From: an uncultured Bacteroidales bacterium
GTDB lineage: Bacteria; Bacteroidota; Bacteroidia; Bacteroidales; WCHB1-69
DNA length: 64,000 nt
Assembly (NCBI GenBank): GCA_905233625.1
Contig: CAJOFJ010000005.1
Coordinates: 126,119 to 190,118, forward strand
Direction: 5' to 3'
A program made the translations under genes and the position numbers. Numbering within the stretch: position 1 is the stretch's first letter; every line of letters starts with the position of its first letter. Below the pieces are notes generated by a model. That model was given only the letters and a program-made list of their open reading frames with translations. It was not told the DNA's origin and made no database searches. Of this stretch, positions 7,950 to 16,092 are shown piece after piece.

Positions 7950-9551
7950 ATGAAGAAAAGAAGCCTCTTAACCCTGTTATTCAGCATCATTGTTTTATTT
8001 TCATACGCCCAGGACGAAGAATTGGTGGGTGCCAACTGCACCTCTATCATGGTGGGGCGCAAAGCCTCGGCCGACGGATCGGTCATCACCTCGCACACCT
8101 GCGACAGCAAGTACCGCACTTGGGTGACCATGGAGCCTGCCGCCGATCACAAGGAAGGCGCCATGCACAAGGTCTATAAAGGCACCATGCACACGCAGAC
8201 CTCCAACAGCATGGAAGGCATGGAACTGGCAGGCGAAATTCCAGAAGTTGCTCATACCTACGCTTATATGAACACCTCCTACCCTTGCATGAACGAGAAG
8301 CAACTGGCCATGGGCGAGAGCACTTTCTCCGGTCCCGATACGCTGGTGAACGAAAAGGGCATGTTTCTGATTGAGGAGCTGCAACGCATTGCCCTGCAAC
8401 GCTGCGACAATGCCCGCGACGCCATTTTGTTAATCGGCAAACTGATTAAAGAGTACGGCTATGGCGACGGTGGCGAGTGCATCACCATAGCTGACAAACG
8501 CGAAGTATGGCAGATGGAGATTTTGGGCGAAGGTCCCGACAAAATCGGCGGCATCTGGGTGGCCCAGCGTGTGCCCGACGACGAGGTGGCCGTGAGCTGC
8601 AACGTGGCCCGCATCGGCAAAATCAACCGAAAGGACAAAGACCACTTCCTCGCTTCCGACAACATCGAAGAGGTGGCAAAGAAATACGGTTTATGGGATG
8701 GCAAAGGCGACTTCATCTGGTGGAAAGCCTTCCCTTCAAGCTATTCCGGCAAAAAGAACTTCAAAGAACGTGAGTGGTACATTTTCAACGAGTTGAATCC
8801 TGACCTGCATCTGGACTTCGAGGCCGACGAGTTACCATTCTCCATCAAGCCCGCCGAAAAAGTGGATGTGCGCAAGGTGATGGAGCTGTTCCGCGCCAAC
8901 TACGAAGGCTCCGAGCTGCTGGACCAGACCGCCCAGCTGAAGATTGAGCGCAAGCGCAAGCAGAAAGACGGCAGCACCCTCATCGACACCATCGTGTGCC
9001 CCAACGCCAGCCCCTGGATGGATGCTAACGAACGTGCCCTGTATAACGCCCTGAAGCCCGGCACTGTGACCTTCTACCGTGGCGTGGCCATGTCGTGGTG
9101 CTCCTACTCTACCATCATCCAGTGCCGCGAATGGCTGCCCGACGAGGTAGGCGGCTTGTGCTGGTTCTCCTTGGAAAACCCGGGACAGAGCCCCCGCATT
9201 CCCATCTATGCCGGCGAGACCAAACTGCCCGCGGGCTTCAACATCTGCGGCCATTTCGGCTACAACGACAATGCCGTGCTGTGGCATTACCGCAAGGCCA
9301 ACAAGCTGGCCCAGGTAAGATGGGGCCGCACCAAAGACATTATGCTGAGCAGCATTCTCCGCTACGAGGATAAAGCCTTTGAAGAACTGCCCGCATTGGA
9401 AGACAAGGCTGTGAAGATGCTCAAAGATGGAAAGAAAGAAGACGCTGTAAAACTGCTGAACAACTACACCTCTGACTTTGCTGGCGCCACCCGCCAAACT
9501 TGGCAGGAGCTGGAACACAAATTCTGGGAGATGTTCTGGACAGGATTTTAA
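7950..9551 (+). CDS. C69 family dipeptidase, exported
   Basis: Cysteine dipeptidase of the PepD/C69 family, an Ntn-type hydrolase. A signal peptide (MKKRSLLTLLFSIIVLFSYAQ) is followed by GANCTSIMVGRKASADGS. C30 is the likely catalytic N-terminal nucleophile after processing, and the GRKASADGS block is typical. Other family blocks are TFSGPDTLVNEKGMF and YGYGDGGECITIADKREVW. Length 533 residues is usual for Bacteroidetes members. The exported form suggests peptide breakdown in the periplasm or outside the cell. It is monocistronic with its own promoter and ends in a heptamer array that includes the TAA stop. Confidence 0.85.
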   Translation: MKKRSLLTLLFSIIVLFSYAQDEELVGANCTSIMVGRKASADGSVITSHTCDSKYRTWVTMEPAADHKEGAMHKVYKGTMHTQTSNSMEGMELAGEIPEVAHTYAYMNTSYPCMNEKQLAMGESTFSGPDTLVNEKGMFLIEELQRIALQRCDNARDAILLIGKLIKEYGYGDGGECITIADKREVWQMEILGEGPDKIGGIWVAQRVPDDEVAVSCNVARIGKINRKDKDHFLASDNIEEVAKKYGLWDGKGDFIWWKAFPSSYSGKKNFKEREWYIFNELNPDLHLDFEADELPFSIKPAEKVDVRKVMELFRANYEGSELLDQTAQLKIERKRKQKDGSTLIDTIVCPNASPWMDANERALYNALKPGTVTFYRGVAMSWCSYSTIIQCREWLPDEVGGLCWFSLENPGQSPRIPIYAGETKLPAGFNICGHFGYNDNAVLWHYRKANKLAQVRWGRTKDIMLSSILRYEDKAFEELPALEDKAVKMLKDGKKEDAVKLLNNYTSDFAGATRQTWQELEHKFWEMFWTGF

Positions 9552-9603
9552 GCAGTTGAAAGCTGAAAACTGAAAGTTGAAAGTTATTGATTGAATAATG
9601 TAG
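9548..9603. repeat. Heptamer array containing the C69 gene stop
   Basis: In-phase 7-mers TTAAGCA, GTTGAAA, GCTGAAA, ACTGAAA, GTTGAAA, GTTATTG, ATTGAAT, AATGTAG. The TAA stop of the peptidase gene lies in the first unit, and TGA then recurs in all three plus-strand frames. Confidence 0.8.
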
Positions 9604-9625
9604 GGACACTGCGGGCGGCCAGAGG

Positions 9626-10087
9626 CTACCAGAACTTCGCGGTGATATCCACGGGATTGCCATTCTGGTTGCGGTAAAGGCGCTGGTTGGTGGTGCGGGA
9701 TTTCAGGCCTCCCTTACCCGGCAGATACGGGCCAACTTTCACATAATCGAACTTCGAAAAATTCTGTGGCAGCTGCGTATTGCCGGAATACCAGGCCACT
9801 TTCAGGCGGCTTTTCTGACGAACGTATGCTGCCAATTGCTCCACACCTTGAGGGTTGGCATCCCCTCCCATGAAACAAAAACAGGTAATCTGCTTGCCAT
9901 ACTTCTTCAACATTGCATCCACCTCCGCCTCATTCAGCACATGGCCAATATCATTGTGCAGGTGCGGACTATGGCAGTTCTCACACCGATGCGGACAATT
10001 CGTGATGTTGACCGCCAAGGTCACTTCATCAGGAATCTCCTGGAAAACGATATCGAAGTTATAATACTTAAGAGCCACTGGTGTCAT
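9626..10087 (-). CDS. nrdG: Anaerobic ribonucleotide reductase activase NrdG
   Basis: Radical SAM enzyme that uses a [4Fe-4S] cluster and S-adenosylmethionine to generate the glycyl radical on NrdD. The CxxxCxxC cluster motif is CPHRCENC near residue 31, and ITCFCFMGGDANPQGVEQL is the family's glycine-rich SAM-binding block. The 153-residue length fits the short NrdG class. It lies 93 bp downstream of nrdD on the same strand, so the two are probably one operon under the cobalamin riboswitch. The gap is filled by an octamer array. Confidence 0.93.
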   Translation of the reverse strand: MTPVALKYYNFDIVFQEIPDEVTLAVNITNCPHRCENCHSPHLHNDIGHVLNEAEVDAMLKKYGKQITCFCFMGGDANPQGVEQLAAYVRQKSRLKVAWYSGNTQLPQNFSKFDYVKVGPYLPGKGGLKSRTTNQRLYRNQNGNPVDITAKFW

Positions 10088-10088
10088 T

Positions 10089-10176
10089 TTTTATCGTCAA
10101 GACGTGAAACCGTGGAGACGTGGAGACGAAATTGTGCTTTATCGTCTTAACGCCTCCACGTCTTAACGTCTTAACG
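10089..10176. repeat. Octamer array inside the nrdD-nrdG operon
   Basis: Eleven in-phase 8-mers: TTTTATCG, TCAAGACG, TGAAACCG, TGGAGACG twice, AAATTGTG, CTTTATCG, TCTTAACG, CCTCCACG, TCTTAACG twice. Ten of the eleven end in CG or TG, and nine of them in CG. The array fills the space between the nrdD stop (10181) and the nrdG start (10087). Confidence 0.85.
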
Positions 10177-10180
10177 CATT

Positions 10181-12271
10181 CTACATATTCCCATAATATC
10201 TCCTGCTGGCTTCTTCCTGGCGGGCTTGGGAGAAACTGCTCACGCGTTTCATATAACCGATGACGCGGGTCAAGTAGTCCACATTTTTGCTGTGGCACTC
10301 GGGGCATTCGTGCAGATAACGTTTGTCGATATGGCCGCAGTCGTTGCAAACCGTATTCGGTATGTTGAAAGTAAAGTAGTTACAGCCTTCCTGGGCAGCC
10401 ACACGCAACAACTGGCGATACTGGGCCTGTGACAAATGCTCCTCCAAATTGGCATGGAGAGCCGAACCACCCGTCAAATGGGAAATATAGCGGGCACCAT
10501 GCAGTCTGAACTTGTCAATCAAGTTCAGAGATTCATCTTCAACCTTATAAAAATAACTATTGTAACAATCGCGAGGCACCTCATAACCATCCTCACGGTC
10601 CCACTTGGCATGTTTCACGCCCACATTCTCGGCAGGAATCATCTCGCAGTTGAACATCAACTCCTTGGTTCTGTACTGATGATTATATTTCTCAATCAGA
10701 CCTAAAATACCTTCGATAAAATGCTGATATTCTTCATTATCATTGATCGGAATACCCATATACTCAGCGGCTTCCACCAATCCGTTCACGCCAATGGTCA
10801 GGTACTGACGGTTAATAGCAATGTAACCGGCATCGAACAAAGGCAGCATACCTTTAGTCTGTAAATATTTAAGATTCTCATTATAAGCGGTTTGCACCTT
10901 ATGCATCAAGTCTATCACCTCGCCCACAAACTGCAAATGTGGAATATTGTTCTTGTGTTCGTACTGGATACAGCGGTTGATGTTGATGGTGAGCACACTC
11001 TTGGAACCGGTAGACACACCACCCGCACCCAAGGTATAGCTGAAGCCATTGTCCTGAATCTCGTTACGCAAGCGGCAGCAGCTACTCAGTGAGTCGGCAT
11101 TGTCGCTGACATAGGTGAAGAACGAATGACCCGCGGCGTACATCTCGGCCGTGAAATCAGCGTATTCGGTATCCATGATATCGCCATCCTTGGACAGCAA
11201 TGCCATAGTCTCCACAGGGAAAGTCAGCACGGAACGGGTACGCTCGGCATTGAACCAGCGCATGAAGCGTTTCTGCAACCAGCTGAGGGACTCCCAGATG
11301 GGCTGGGTAGCGTCGGGAAAACGGAACTCGCCGAAGAGGCTCTCGAAATAGTAGCGGTCGTAGTAGGCCACATTCCAAAACACCGACTGGAAGTTACGCG
11401 CACCTGTCGGCTGGTTGATGGAATACACTACTTGCTCGAAGCAATCGGTAATCATCTTATCAATAGTCCGTTGTCTCACTGACAGGTCCACAACCTTATC
11501 GGCATGCTGATAATAGTCGTCGCCATATTCTTTCCTGATGAAATAATCCATGTACATCAGGAATTCGGGCGTGGCACAGGCACCGCTCAACATGCTGGAC
11601 ACCATGAACACCATATTGACGAAACCGCCGCAATAAGATTTCAGGTTGGTGGGAGCGGAAGCGTTACCGCCGATACTCTTTGTACCACCCAGCAGCCAGG
11701 GGTACATGGTGATGCTGGCACAGTAATTGGCGATACTGGTTTCATCATTCTTATATATAAAATGATGATTCAATAAATACATGTATTTATCGGCCAGTTC
11801 TTTGCCATACATATCCTTGATTTTGTCGCACAACATACGGCGGTTGAGGCGGATGAAATTAGACTTTGGCAACTCACCGATCAAAGTGGCGATATTCTTC
11901 TTCTCCACATTGGCGTTGGCATCGTATTTGCTTCCGGTAGCGGCATTGGAAGCGTTGCAATAGTTGATGAGGAAGTCCAGTTTCTCTTTCACTTCGCGGT
12001 CTTCATAATGACGCTGGCGGTACAGGATGTACGACTTCGCCACCTCGTAGTAGCGTTCGGCCATCAGTGCGACCTCCACCTGATTCTGAATTTCCTCCAC
12101 CGAAATACCGTCGAAAATCTTCAGGCGGCTCATCACATCGATCAGTGTCTCCTGTGTAGCGAAACTATCCACCGACAGGAATGCCTTGGAGATGGCGTTT
12201 TTGATTTTGTCTGCGGAAAAAGGCTCCCGCTTACCATTTCGTTTAATAATGTACAACTGGTCCATCATCAT
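10181..12271 (-). CDS. nrdD: Anaerobic (class III) ribonucleoside-triphosphate reductase NrdD
   Basis: Reduces ribonucleoside triphosphates to deoxynucleotides using an oxygen-sensitive glycyl radical. From N to C: an ATP-cone allosteric domain (YIIKRNGKREPFSADKIKNA), the large catalytic barrel, a zinc site with two CxxC pairs (CNDCGHIDKRYLHECPEC), and the radical loop TRVIGYM near the C-terminus. I place the start in the triple ATG at 12265-12271. The ORF-track TTG start at 12322 would lie in the riboswitch leader. About 695 residues, normal for NrdD. It is transcribed first, with nrdG following. Confidence 0.95.
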   Translation of the reverse strand: MMMDQLYIIKRNGKREPFSADKIKNAISKAFLSVDSFATQETLIDVMSRLKIFDGISVEEIQNQVEVALMAERYYEVAKSYILYRQRHYEDREVKEKLDFLINYCNASNAATGSKYDANANVEKKNIATLIGELPKSNFIRLNRRMLCDKIKDMYGKELADKYMYLLNHHFIYKNDETSIANYCASITMYPWLLGGTKSIGGNASAPTNLKSYCGGFVNMVFMVSSMLSGACATPEFLMYMDYFIRKEYGDDYYQHADKVVDLSVRQRTIDKMITDCFEQVVYSINQPTGARNFQSVFWNVAYYDRYYFESLFGEFRFPDATQPIWESLSWLQKRFMRWFNAERTRSVLTFPVETMALLSKDGDIMDTEYADFTAEMYAAGHSFFTYVSDNADSLSSCCRLRNEIQDNGFSYTLGAGGVSTGSKSVLTININRCIQYEHKNNIPHLQFVGEVIDLMHKVQTAYNENLKYLQTKGMLPLFDAGYIAINRQYLTIGVNGLVEAAEYMGIPINDNEEYQHFIEGILGLIEKYNHQYRTKELMFNCEMIPAENVGVKHAKWDREDGYEVPRDCYNSYFYKVEDESLNLIDKFRLHGARYISHLTGGSALHANLEEHLSQAQYRQLLRVAAQEGCNYFTFNIPNTVCNDCGHIDKRYLHECPECHSKNVDYLTRVIGYMKRVSSFSQARQEEASRRYYGNM

Positions 12272-12364
12272 ATTGACAATAAGATTTTTAAAGCCGCTTA
12301 GGGAGAATTTGCACGATCTCAACCGTCCTCAATTGCTCTTAGTCCCGAAAGCATGAACACTACG

Positions 12365-12515
12365 TTGGGGCAGGTCTTCTGGCTCGTCCTCATTTTCACG
12401 TCTTCCCAACCGAAAAGTCAGTGACTTGGTATGAAAATGTATCGTTCAGGACTTACAGCTACGGGTATAGCCGTTGATTTTCACAACGTTCCCTATTAAT
12501 CTTGGCAGAACCCTA
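12365..12515 (-). ncRNA. Cobalamin (B12) riboswitch
   Basis: Read on the minus strand the segment has the ordered conserved blocks of the cobalamin riboswitch: TTAATAGGGAA, then CGGCTATACCCG and AGCTGTAAGTCC, then the B12-box region CCAAGTCACTG, then TTGGGAAGACG and finally GAGCCAGAAGACCTGCC. The downstream gene is nrdD, about 95 nt further on. This RNA family usually turns genes off when adenosylcobalamin is present. Exact ends are approximate. Confidence 0.9.
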
Positions 12516-12522
12516 ACGCTTG

Positions 12523-12530
12523 CAAAAATA
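12523..12530 (-). promoter_or_regulatory. -7 box (TATTTTTG) for the riboswitch-nrdDG transcript
   Basis: TAnnTTTG match on the minus strand directly upstream of the first conserved riboswitch block, where the promoter of a riboswitch leader should be. Confidence 0.7.
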
Positions 12531-12592
12531 AAACATCATTTTGGATTTAAAATGAAGAAATCACAAATTTTATAAACATTCTTATTAACAAA

Positions 12593-12621
12593 AAAACAGA
12601 CAGGCAGACCCAATCTGTTTT
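12593..12621 (-). terminator. Possible terminator after the AAA NTPase gene
   Basis: Minus-strand hairpin AAAACAGA...TCTGTTTT followed by a T run. It is AT-rich with a 13-nt loop, so only moderately convincing. It lies 45 bp after the AAA gene and before the nrdD promoter. Confidence 0.45.
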
Positions 12622-12665
12622 CAGCTAAAAAATAATAAAACGTGGAGACTCCCACTTGGAAGCGC

Positions 12666-13289
12666 TTACTTACGTGAGGCGTTTATGTTACTTTCTATTT
12701 GGTCCAGCACCTTCAACACATGCTGGATTTTGTCTTCAAAACAAATTTCGGCCTGGATAATTTGCAGAAAGGGGTGTCCTTGCCACACCGCCAGGATACG
12801 GTCATCCACATCACGGGCCACCTCCACCGACTCGGAGCGGCACTTATTATTATATAAGGTATAAAAATCCTCAGCGCCTTTGGCGGCGGTACAAATATGC
12901 AGAACAGCATCATAACGCTCGTTACGCAAACGCTGTTCATCCATTCCGATATCGTCTTTGATATGCTGCCACACCTCCGCAGGCATGTAGGCGGCGGTGT
13001 CCATGGTACCGCGGTCACAAATCAGCAGCGCGGGCTTGCCGCAATTCTCCGCAATCCGCATCATGCTATCCTCCATCTGCAACTGGAATTGCAACTTGGA
13101 TTCTTCTGTAATGTACGACAAATGAGCGTCTTTGGTCAGAAAATCCGCTCCAGCTTCTATAAAAAGCGTAGCTGATTCCGGCAGCAAGTAAACCGCATAG
13201 CCTTTCAACTCGAATTTCTCTCTGATGCGTTTTAGAATAGTCGATTTCCCTGCGCAGGGACCTCCGGTGAGTGCGATTCTTGTGACCAT
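12666..13289 (-). CDS. AAA/P-loop NTPase, AAA_28-like
   Basis: Small 207-residue cytoplasmic P-loop protein. Walker A is ALTGGPCAGKSTILKRI at residues 6-22, and LLICDRGTMDTAAYMP near 90 resembles the Walker B/nucleotide-kinase region of the AAA_28 family, distantly like thymidylate or nicotinamide-riboside kinases. No substrate can be assigned. It begins 17 bp after the lpxC stop on the same strand, so it is probably cotranscribed with lpxC. Confidence 0.7.
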   Translation of the reverse strand: MVTRIALTGGPCAGKSTILKRIREKFELKGYAVYLLPESATLFIEAGADFLTKDAHLSYITEESKLQFQLQMEDSMMRIAENCGKPALLICDRGTMDTAAYMPAEVWQHIKDDIGMDEQRLRNERYDAVLHICTAAKGAEDFYTLYNNKCRSESVEVARDVDDRILAVWQGHPFLQIIQAEICFEDKIQHVLKVLDQIESNINASRK

Positions 13290-13306
13290 GCGTGTTCGTT
13301 TTGCGG

Positions 13307-14206
13307 TTATTCAGACAACATTTTTTTGGCGAGCTCTGTATTGGCGAAATGGCCTGGATGACTGGCATACACCCGTCCTTTCAGCGGTTTACCCAGCAGG
13401 TACAGGTCACCCACAAGGTCGAGGAGTTTATGTCGCGCCGGCTCGTTGGGATGATGCAACTCCACATTGTCCAGCACACCGTTCTCTGTCACTTTCAGAT
13501 TCTTACGATTGAAGAAAGCGCTCAGTTGGTCCAACACTTTCTGTTCCGGCATCTGGGCCACGAAAACGATGGCATTATCCACATCGCCGCCCTTCACCAG
13601 ATTGTTGGCAATCAGGAATTGCAATTCATGCAGAAAAACAAAGGTTCTGCAATTGTATATTTCTGGATAAAAACTGGTAATATCTTTCAATTCTGCTGTT
13701 TGGGTAGCCAGCACAGCAGTACCATAATCCACATCCACCTTGATGTCAAAGCCATCATAGGGTTCCACACGGATCTCTATCTGTTTTTCCGGCAAGGAGA
13801 AACTGTAGGGTTTCGTCACCACGAAATACTCTCTCTCCTGTTGCTGCTCCATGATGCCGGCTTTTTGCAGGGCCGCCACATAATATCGGGCACTACCATC
13901 CAGAATCGGGGTCTCCTCTGCATCTATATCCACTATGACATTGTCAATCCGCAATCCCGCCAGGGCCGCCATCAGATGCTCAACCGTGCGGACCTCGGCA
14001 TTGTTCTCCTTGAGGGATGTGCCACGTGAAGTGTCGAACACATTGGTAGCGATAGCACGAACCATGGGCTGTCCCGGCAGATCAACACGGCGAAACAGGA
14101 TGCCCGTATGTTCAGGTGCGGGGTTGAAGGTTACAGTTACATTTTTTCCGGTATGCAGGCCTCTGCCTGATAGGCTTAAGGAGGAGGATATGGTGTGGGT
14201 GTTCAT
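13307..14206 (-). CDS. lpxC: UDP-3-O-acyl-N-acetylglucosamine deacetylase LpxC
   Basis: Zinc deacetylase for the committed step of lipid A synthesis, cytoplasmic. Expected zinc ligands are visible: H77 in TVEHLMAAL, H259 and D263 in RHKLLDLVGD; H286 in SHPGHFANT is the general acid. SGRGLHTG near the N-terminus is the family opening. At 299 residues it is LpxC alone. In many Bacteroidetes lpxC is fused to fabZ (about 460 residues), and no fabZ part follows here. It is downstream of lpxD on the same strand but separated by 490 bp of repeats. Confidence 0.93.
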   Translation of the reverse strand: MNTHTISSSLSLSGRGLHTGKNVTVTFNPAPEHTGILFRRVDLPGQPMVRAIATNVFDTSRGTSLKENNAEVRTVEHLMAALAGLRIDNVIVDIDAEETPILDGSARYYVAALQKAGIMEQQQEREYFVVTKPYSFSLPEKQIEIRVEPYDGFDIKVDVDYGTAVLATQTAELKDITSFYPEIYNCRTFVFLHELQFLIANNLVKGGDVDNAIVFVAQMPEQKVLDQLSAFFNRKNLKVTENGVLDNVELHHPNEPARHKLLDLVGDLYLLGKPLKGRVYASHPGHFANTELAKKMLSE

Positions 14207-14208
14207 TA

Positions 14209-14306
14209 GGTTACAGGTTATAGGGGTTAGAGTTTAGAGTCTTTTGGGGCTGTGAGCTGTGAGCTGTAGGGGTTAGAATTCAGAGTTTAATGTTTAGAGT
14301 TTAGTT
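14209..14306. repeat. Heptamer array upstream of lpxC
   Basis: Fourteen in-phase 7-mers from GGTTACA, GGTTATA, GGGGTTA, GAGTTTA through TTGGGGC, TGTGAGC, TGTGAGC, TGTAGGG to TTTAGAG, TTTAGTT. The word changes four times with no break in phase. Confidence 0.85.
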
Positions 14307-14420
14307 GGGGGAGTTTCGCACTTCGTGCTCAAGGGGAGTCTCGCTTCGCTCGAGGGGAGTGCTACGCAGGGGGAGTTTAAATTCCCCTTCTTCAAGAAGG
14401 GGTGGCAGAAGGCCGGGGTA
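14307..14420. repeat. REP-like hairpin cluster
   Basis: GGGGAGT repeats separated by small palindromes (GCACTTCGTGC, CGCTTCGCTCG), then the CCCCTTCTTCAAGAAGGGG / GAAGGCCGGGGTAGT element also seen at 4859-4897. It splits the heptamer array into two parts. Confidence 0.65.
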
Positions 14421-14641
14421 GTGATTAGGGGTTAGAATTCAGAGTTTAATGTTTAGAGTTTAATGTTTAGAGTTTTTTGGGCTATGAGGTGTGAGCTGTG
14501 AGCTGTGAGCTGTGAGTTGTGAGCTGTGAGTTGTGAGCTGTGAGCTGTGAGCTGTGAGTTGTAGGGGTTAGTATTCAAAATTCAAAATTCAGAATTCAAA
14601 TAAATTACTTTCAACTTTCAGTTTTCAGTTTTCAACTTATT
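14421..14641. repeat. Long heptamer array between lpxD and lpxC
   Basis: About 31 consecutive 7-mers. TTAGGGG, TTAGAAT, TCAGAGT, TTAATGT and TTAGAGT lead to a GCTGTGA/GTTGTGA core of 10 units, then GTTGTAG, GGGTTAG, AATTCAA three times (one AATTCAG), ACTTTCA, ACTTTCA, GTTTTCA, GTTTTCA. The phase is conserved through all word changes. This is the longest array in the window. Confidence 0.85.
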
Positions 14642-14644
14642 TAA

Positions 14645-14720
14645 TTGGCACATTAGCACATTAAAAAATAGCACATTGTTTTATTCATTTGCTTATTTGC
14701 TAATTAACTAATTTGCTAAT
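14645..14720. repeat. Octamer array encoding the lpxD 3' end
   Basis: 8-mers of the TTnGCnnA type (TTGGCACA, TTAGCACA, later TTTGCTTA, TTTGCTAA, TTAACTAA, TTTGCTAA). They run into the coding region of lpxD: its last codons and TAG stop (14700-14702) are written in octamers, giving the C-terminus ISKLVN. Confidence 0.8.
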
Positions 14721-15719
14721 TTCATCCATTTTCTGGAAGAGTTCGGGGAGTTTCTTGCGGTAGATGATGAGGCGACGCTCCTGGGTAATGGGGATGGCAG
14801 GACTGCCAAGGTAGGCTTGTCCACCCTTCAGCGAGTTGGTCACGCCGGACTGGGCCGCCACGATGGTCTGGTCGCCGATGGTGATATGGCCAGCAATGCC
14901 CACCTGACCAGCAAAGATGCAATGCTTGCCCACCTTGGTAGAGCCGGAAACACCCGACTGGGCTGCGAAGGCACTACCCTCGCCCACTTCCACATTATGG
15001 GCAATCTGCACCAGATTGTCAATCTTAGCGTTCTTATGGATGATGGTCGAACCCATAGTGGCACGGTCGATACAGGTATTGGCACCAATCTCTACATTAT
15101 CCTCAATAACCACATTGCCGATTTGCGGCACCTTGGTGAACTCACCATTCTGGGCGGCGAAACCGAAACCGTCGGCACCGATGACTGTGCCCGCATGAAT
15201 GATGCAGTCGTTGCCCACCACACACTCGGCATAGATCTTCACACCGGAATTCAGCACCGTGTCATGGCCAACTTTCACATTGTCGCCGAGGCACACGTGC
15301 GGGAAAATCTTGGTATTGTCGCCAATGACCACATTCTCGCCGATACTGGCGAACTCGCCGATATAGACATTCTGGCCAATCTTAGCGGATTCGGCCACGC
15401 AAGCCATTTTGGAGACACCCACCTTACTGTTTTTCTTCATTTGATTGTAGAAATCCAGCAATTTGGCGAAGGCGAAATAAGAATTCTCCACCCGCAGCAT
15501 GGTGCAAGGCACCGGTTTTTCCGGTACAAAATCCTTGTTCACGATAGCCGCTGTAGCTTTCGTTTCATATATATAATGCGTGTATTTGGGATTAGCCAGG
15601 AAGGTGAGACCGCCTTCAAAGCCTGCTTCGATTTTGCAGACTGTTTTGATTTTGGCCTGGGCATCGCCCTCAACAGTAGCGGCGATGACGTCGGCAATTT
15701 GAGCAACCGTAAATTCCAT
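14700..15719 (-). CDS. lpxD: UDP-3-O-acylglucosamine N-acyltransferase LpxD
   Basis: Adds the N-linked 3-hydroxyacyl chain in lipid A synthesis, the step after LpxC; cytoplasmic homotrimer. An N-terminal uridine-binding domain (MEFTVAQIADVIAA) is followed by a long left-handed beta-helix of hexapeptide repeats (VYIGEFASIGENVVIGDN, KIFPHVCLGDNVKVG). The catalytic histidine is probably in NLVQIAHNVEVG. ATG 15719 is preferred over the ORF-track start six codons upstream because the conserved N-terminus begins there. About 339 residues, normal. A -7 box lies 20 bp upstream. Confidence 0.93.
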   Translation of the reverse strand: MEFTVAQIADVIAATVEGDAQAKIKTVCKIEAGFEGGLTFLANPKYTHYIYETKATAAIVNKDFVPEKPVPCTMLRVENSYFAFAKLLDFYNQMKKNSKVGVSKMACVAESAKIGQNVYIGEFASIGENVVIGDNTKIFPHVCLGDNVKVGHDTVLNSGVKIYAECVVGNDCIIHAGTVIGADGFGFAAQNGEFTKVPQIGNVVIEDNVEIGANTCIDRATMGSTIIHKNAKIDNLVQIAHNVEVGEGSAFAAQSGVSGSTKVGKHCIFAGQVGIAGHITIGDQTIVAAQSGVTNSLKGGQAYLGSPAIPITQERRLIIYRKKLPELFQKMDEISKLVN

Positions 15720-15738
15720 AATTTTCAAGTTTAACATG

Positions 15739-15746
15739 CAAAATTA
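15739..15746 (-). promoter_or_regulatory. -7 box (TAATTTTG) for lpxD
   Basis: TAnnTTTG match on the minus strand, immediately upstream of the lpxD start. Confidence 0.65.
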
Positions 15747-15869
15747 CGATAATTTATGCAGTAGAATCCAATTAATCTTAACAGCATCTATTAAAAAAAG
15801 TTAATAAAAAACGCAAGACTCTGATTATCAGAGCTAAATAAAAAATATAAAAAGATGGACTTAGTATGC

Positions 15870-15899
15870 TTGTCAGAATCAAAAAAAGTTGTATCTTTG
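15870..15899 (+). promoter_or_regulatory. Promoter of tRNA-Ser (TTG - 19 bp - TATCTTTG)
   Basis: TTG at 15870-15872, then 19 bp, then TATCTTTG at 15892-15899. This matches the Bacteroidetes -33/-7 layout and places the start of transcription just before the tRNA at 15926. Confidence 0.75.
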
Positions 15900-15925
15900 C
15901 AGCCGATTTCAGAAATGAACCAAAC

Positions 15926-16012
15926 GGAAAGGTGGGTGAGTGGCTGAAACCAACAGTTTGCTAAACTGTCGTAGGGGTAACCCTACCGCGAGTTCGAATC
16001 TCGCCCTTTCCG
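15926..16012 (+). tRNA. tRNA-Ser (GCT anticodon)
   Basis: Class II tRNA of 87 nt. Acceptor GGAAAGG pairs with CCTTTCC. The anticodon stem CAGTT-TGCTAAA-CTG presents GCT, reading AGC/AGU serine codons. A long variable arm (GTAGGGGTAACCCTAC) is typical of serine tRNAs, and the T loop GTTCGAATC is canonical. The 3' CCA is not encoded (GCAAAA follows the acceptor). Confidence 0.95.
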
Positions 16013-16092
16013 CAAAACGTTGCTTTTTTTTTGTTGGTTGCCGCCGCTGGCCGCTTGCGGACATGCGAGAGGCAAACAGCAAAAAAAAAGTT

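Noticed and set aside
13292-14029. 245-aa plus-strand ORF opposite lpxC
   Set aside because: Exact antisense shadow of a well-conserved lpxC; the translation has no recognisable motif or promoter.
14421-14641. CRISPR-like array
   Set aside because: Units are 7 bp with no spacers and no cas genes nearby, so not CRISPR.
14817-15734. 305-aa plus-strand ORF opposite lpxD
   Set aside because: Antisense shadow; its periodicity only mirrors the LpxD hexapeptide repeats.
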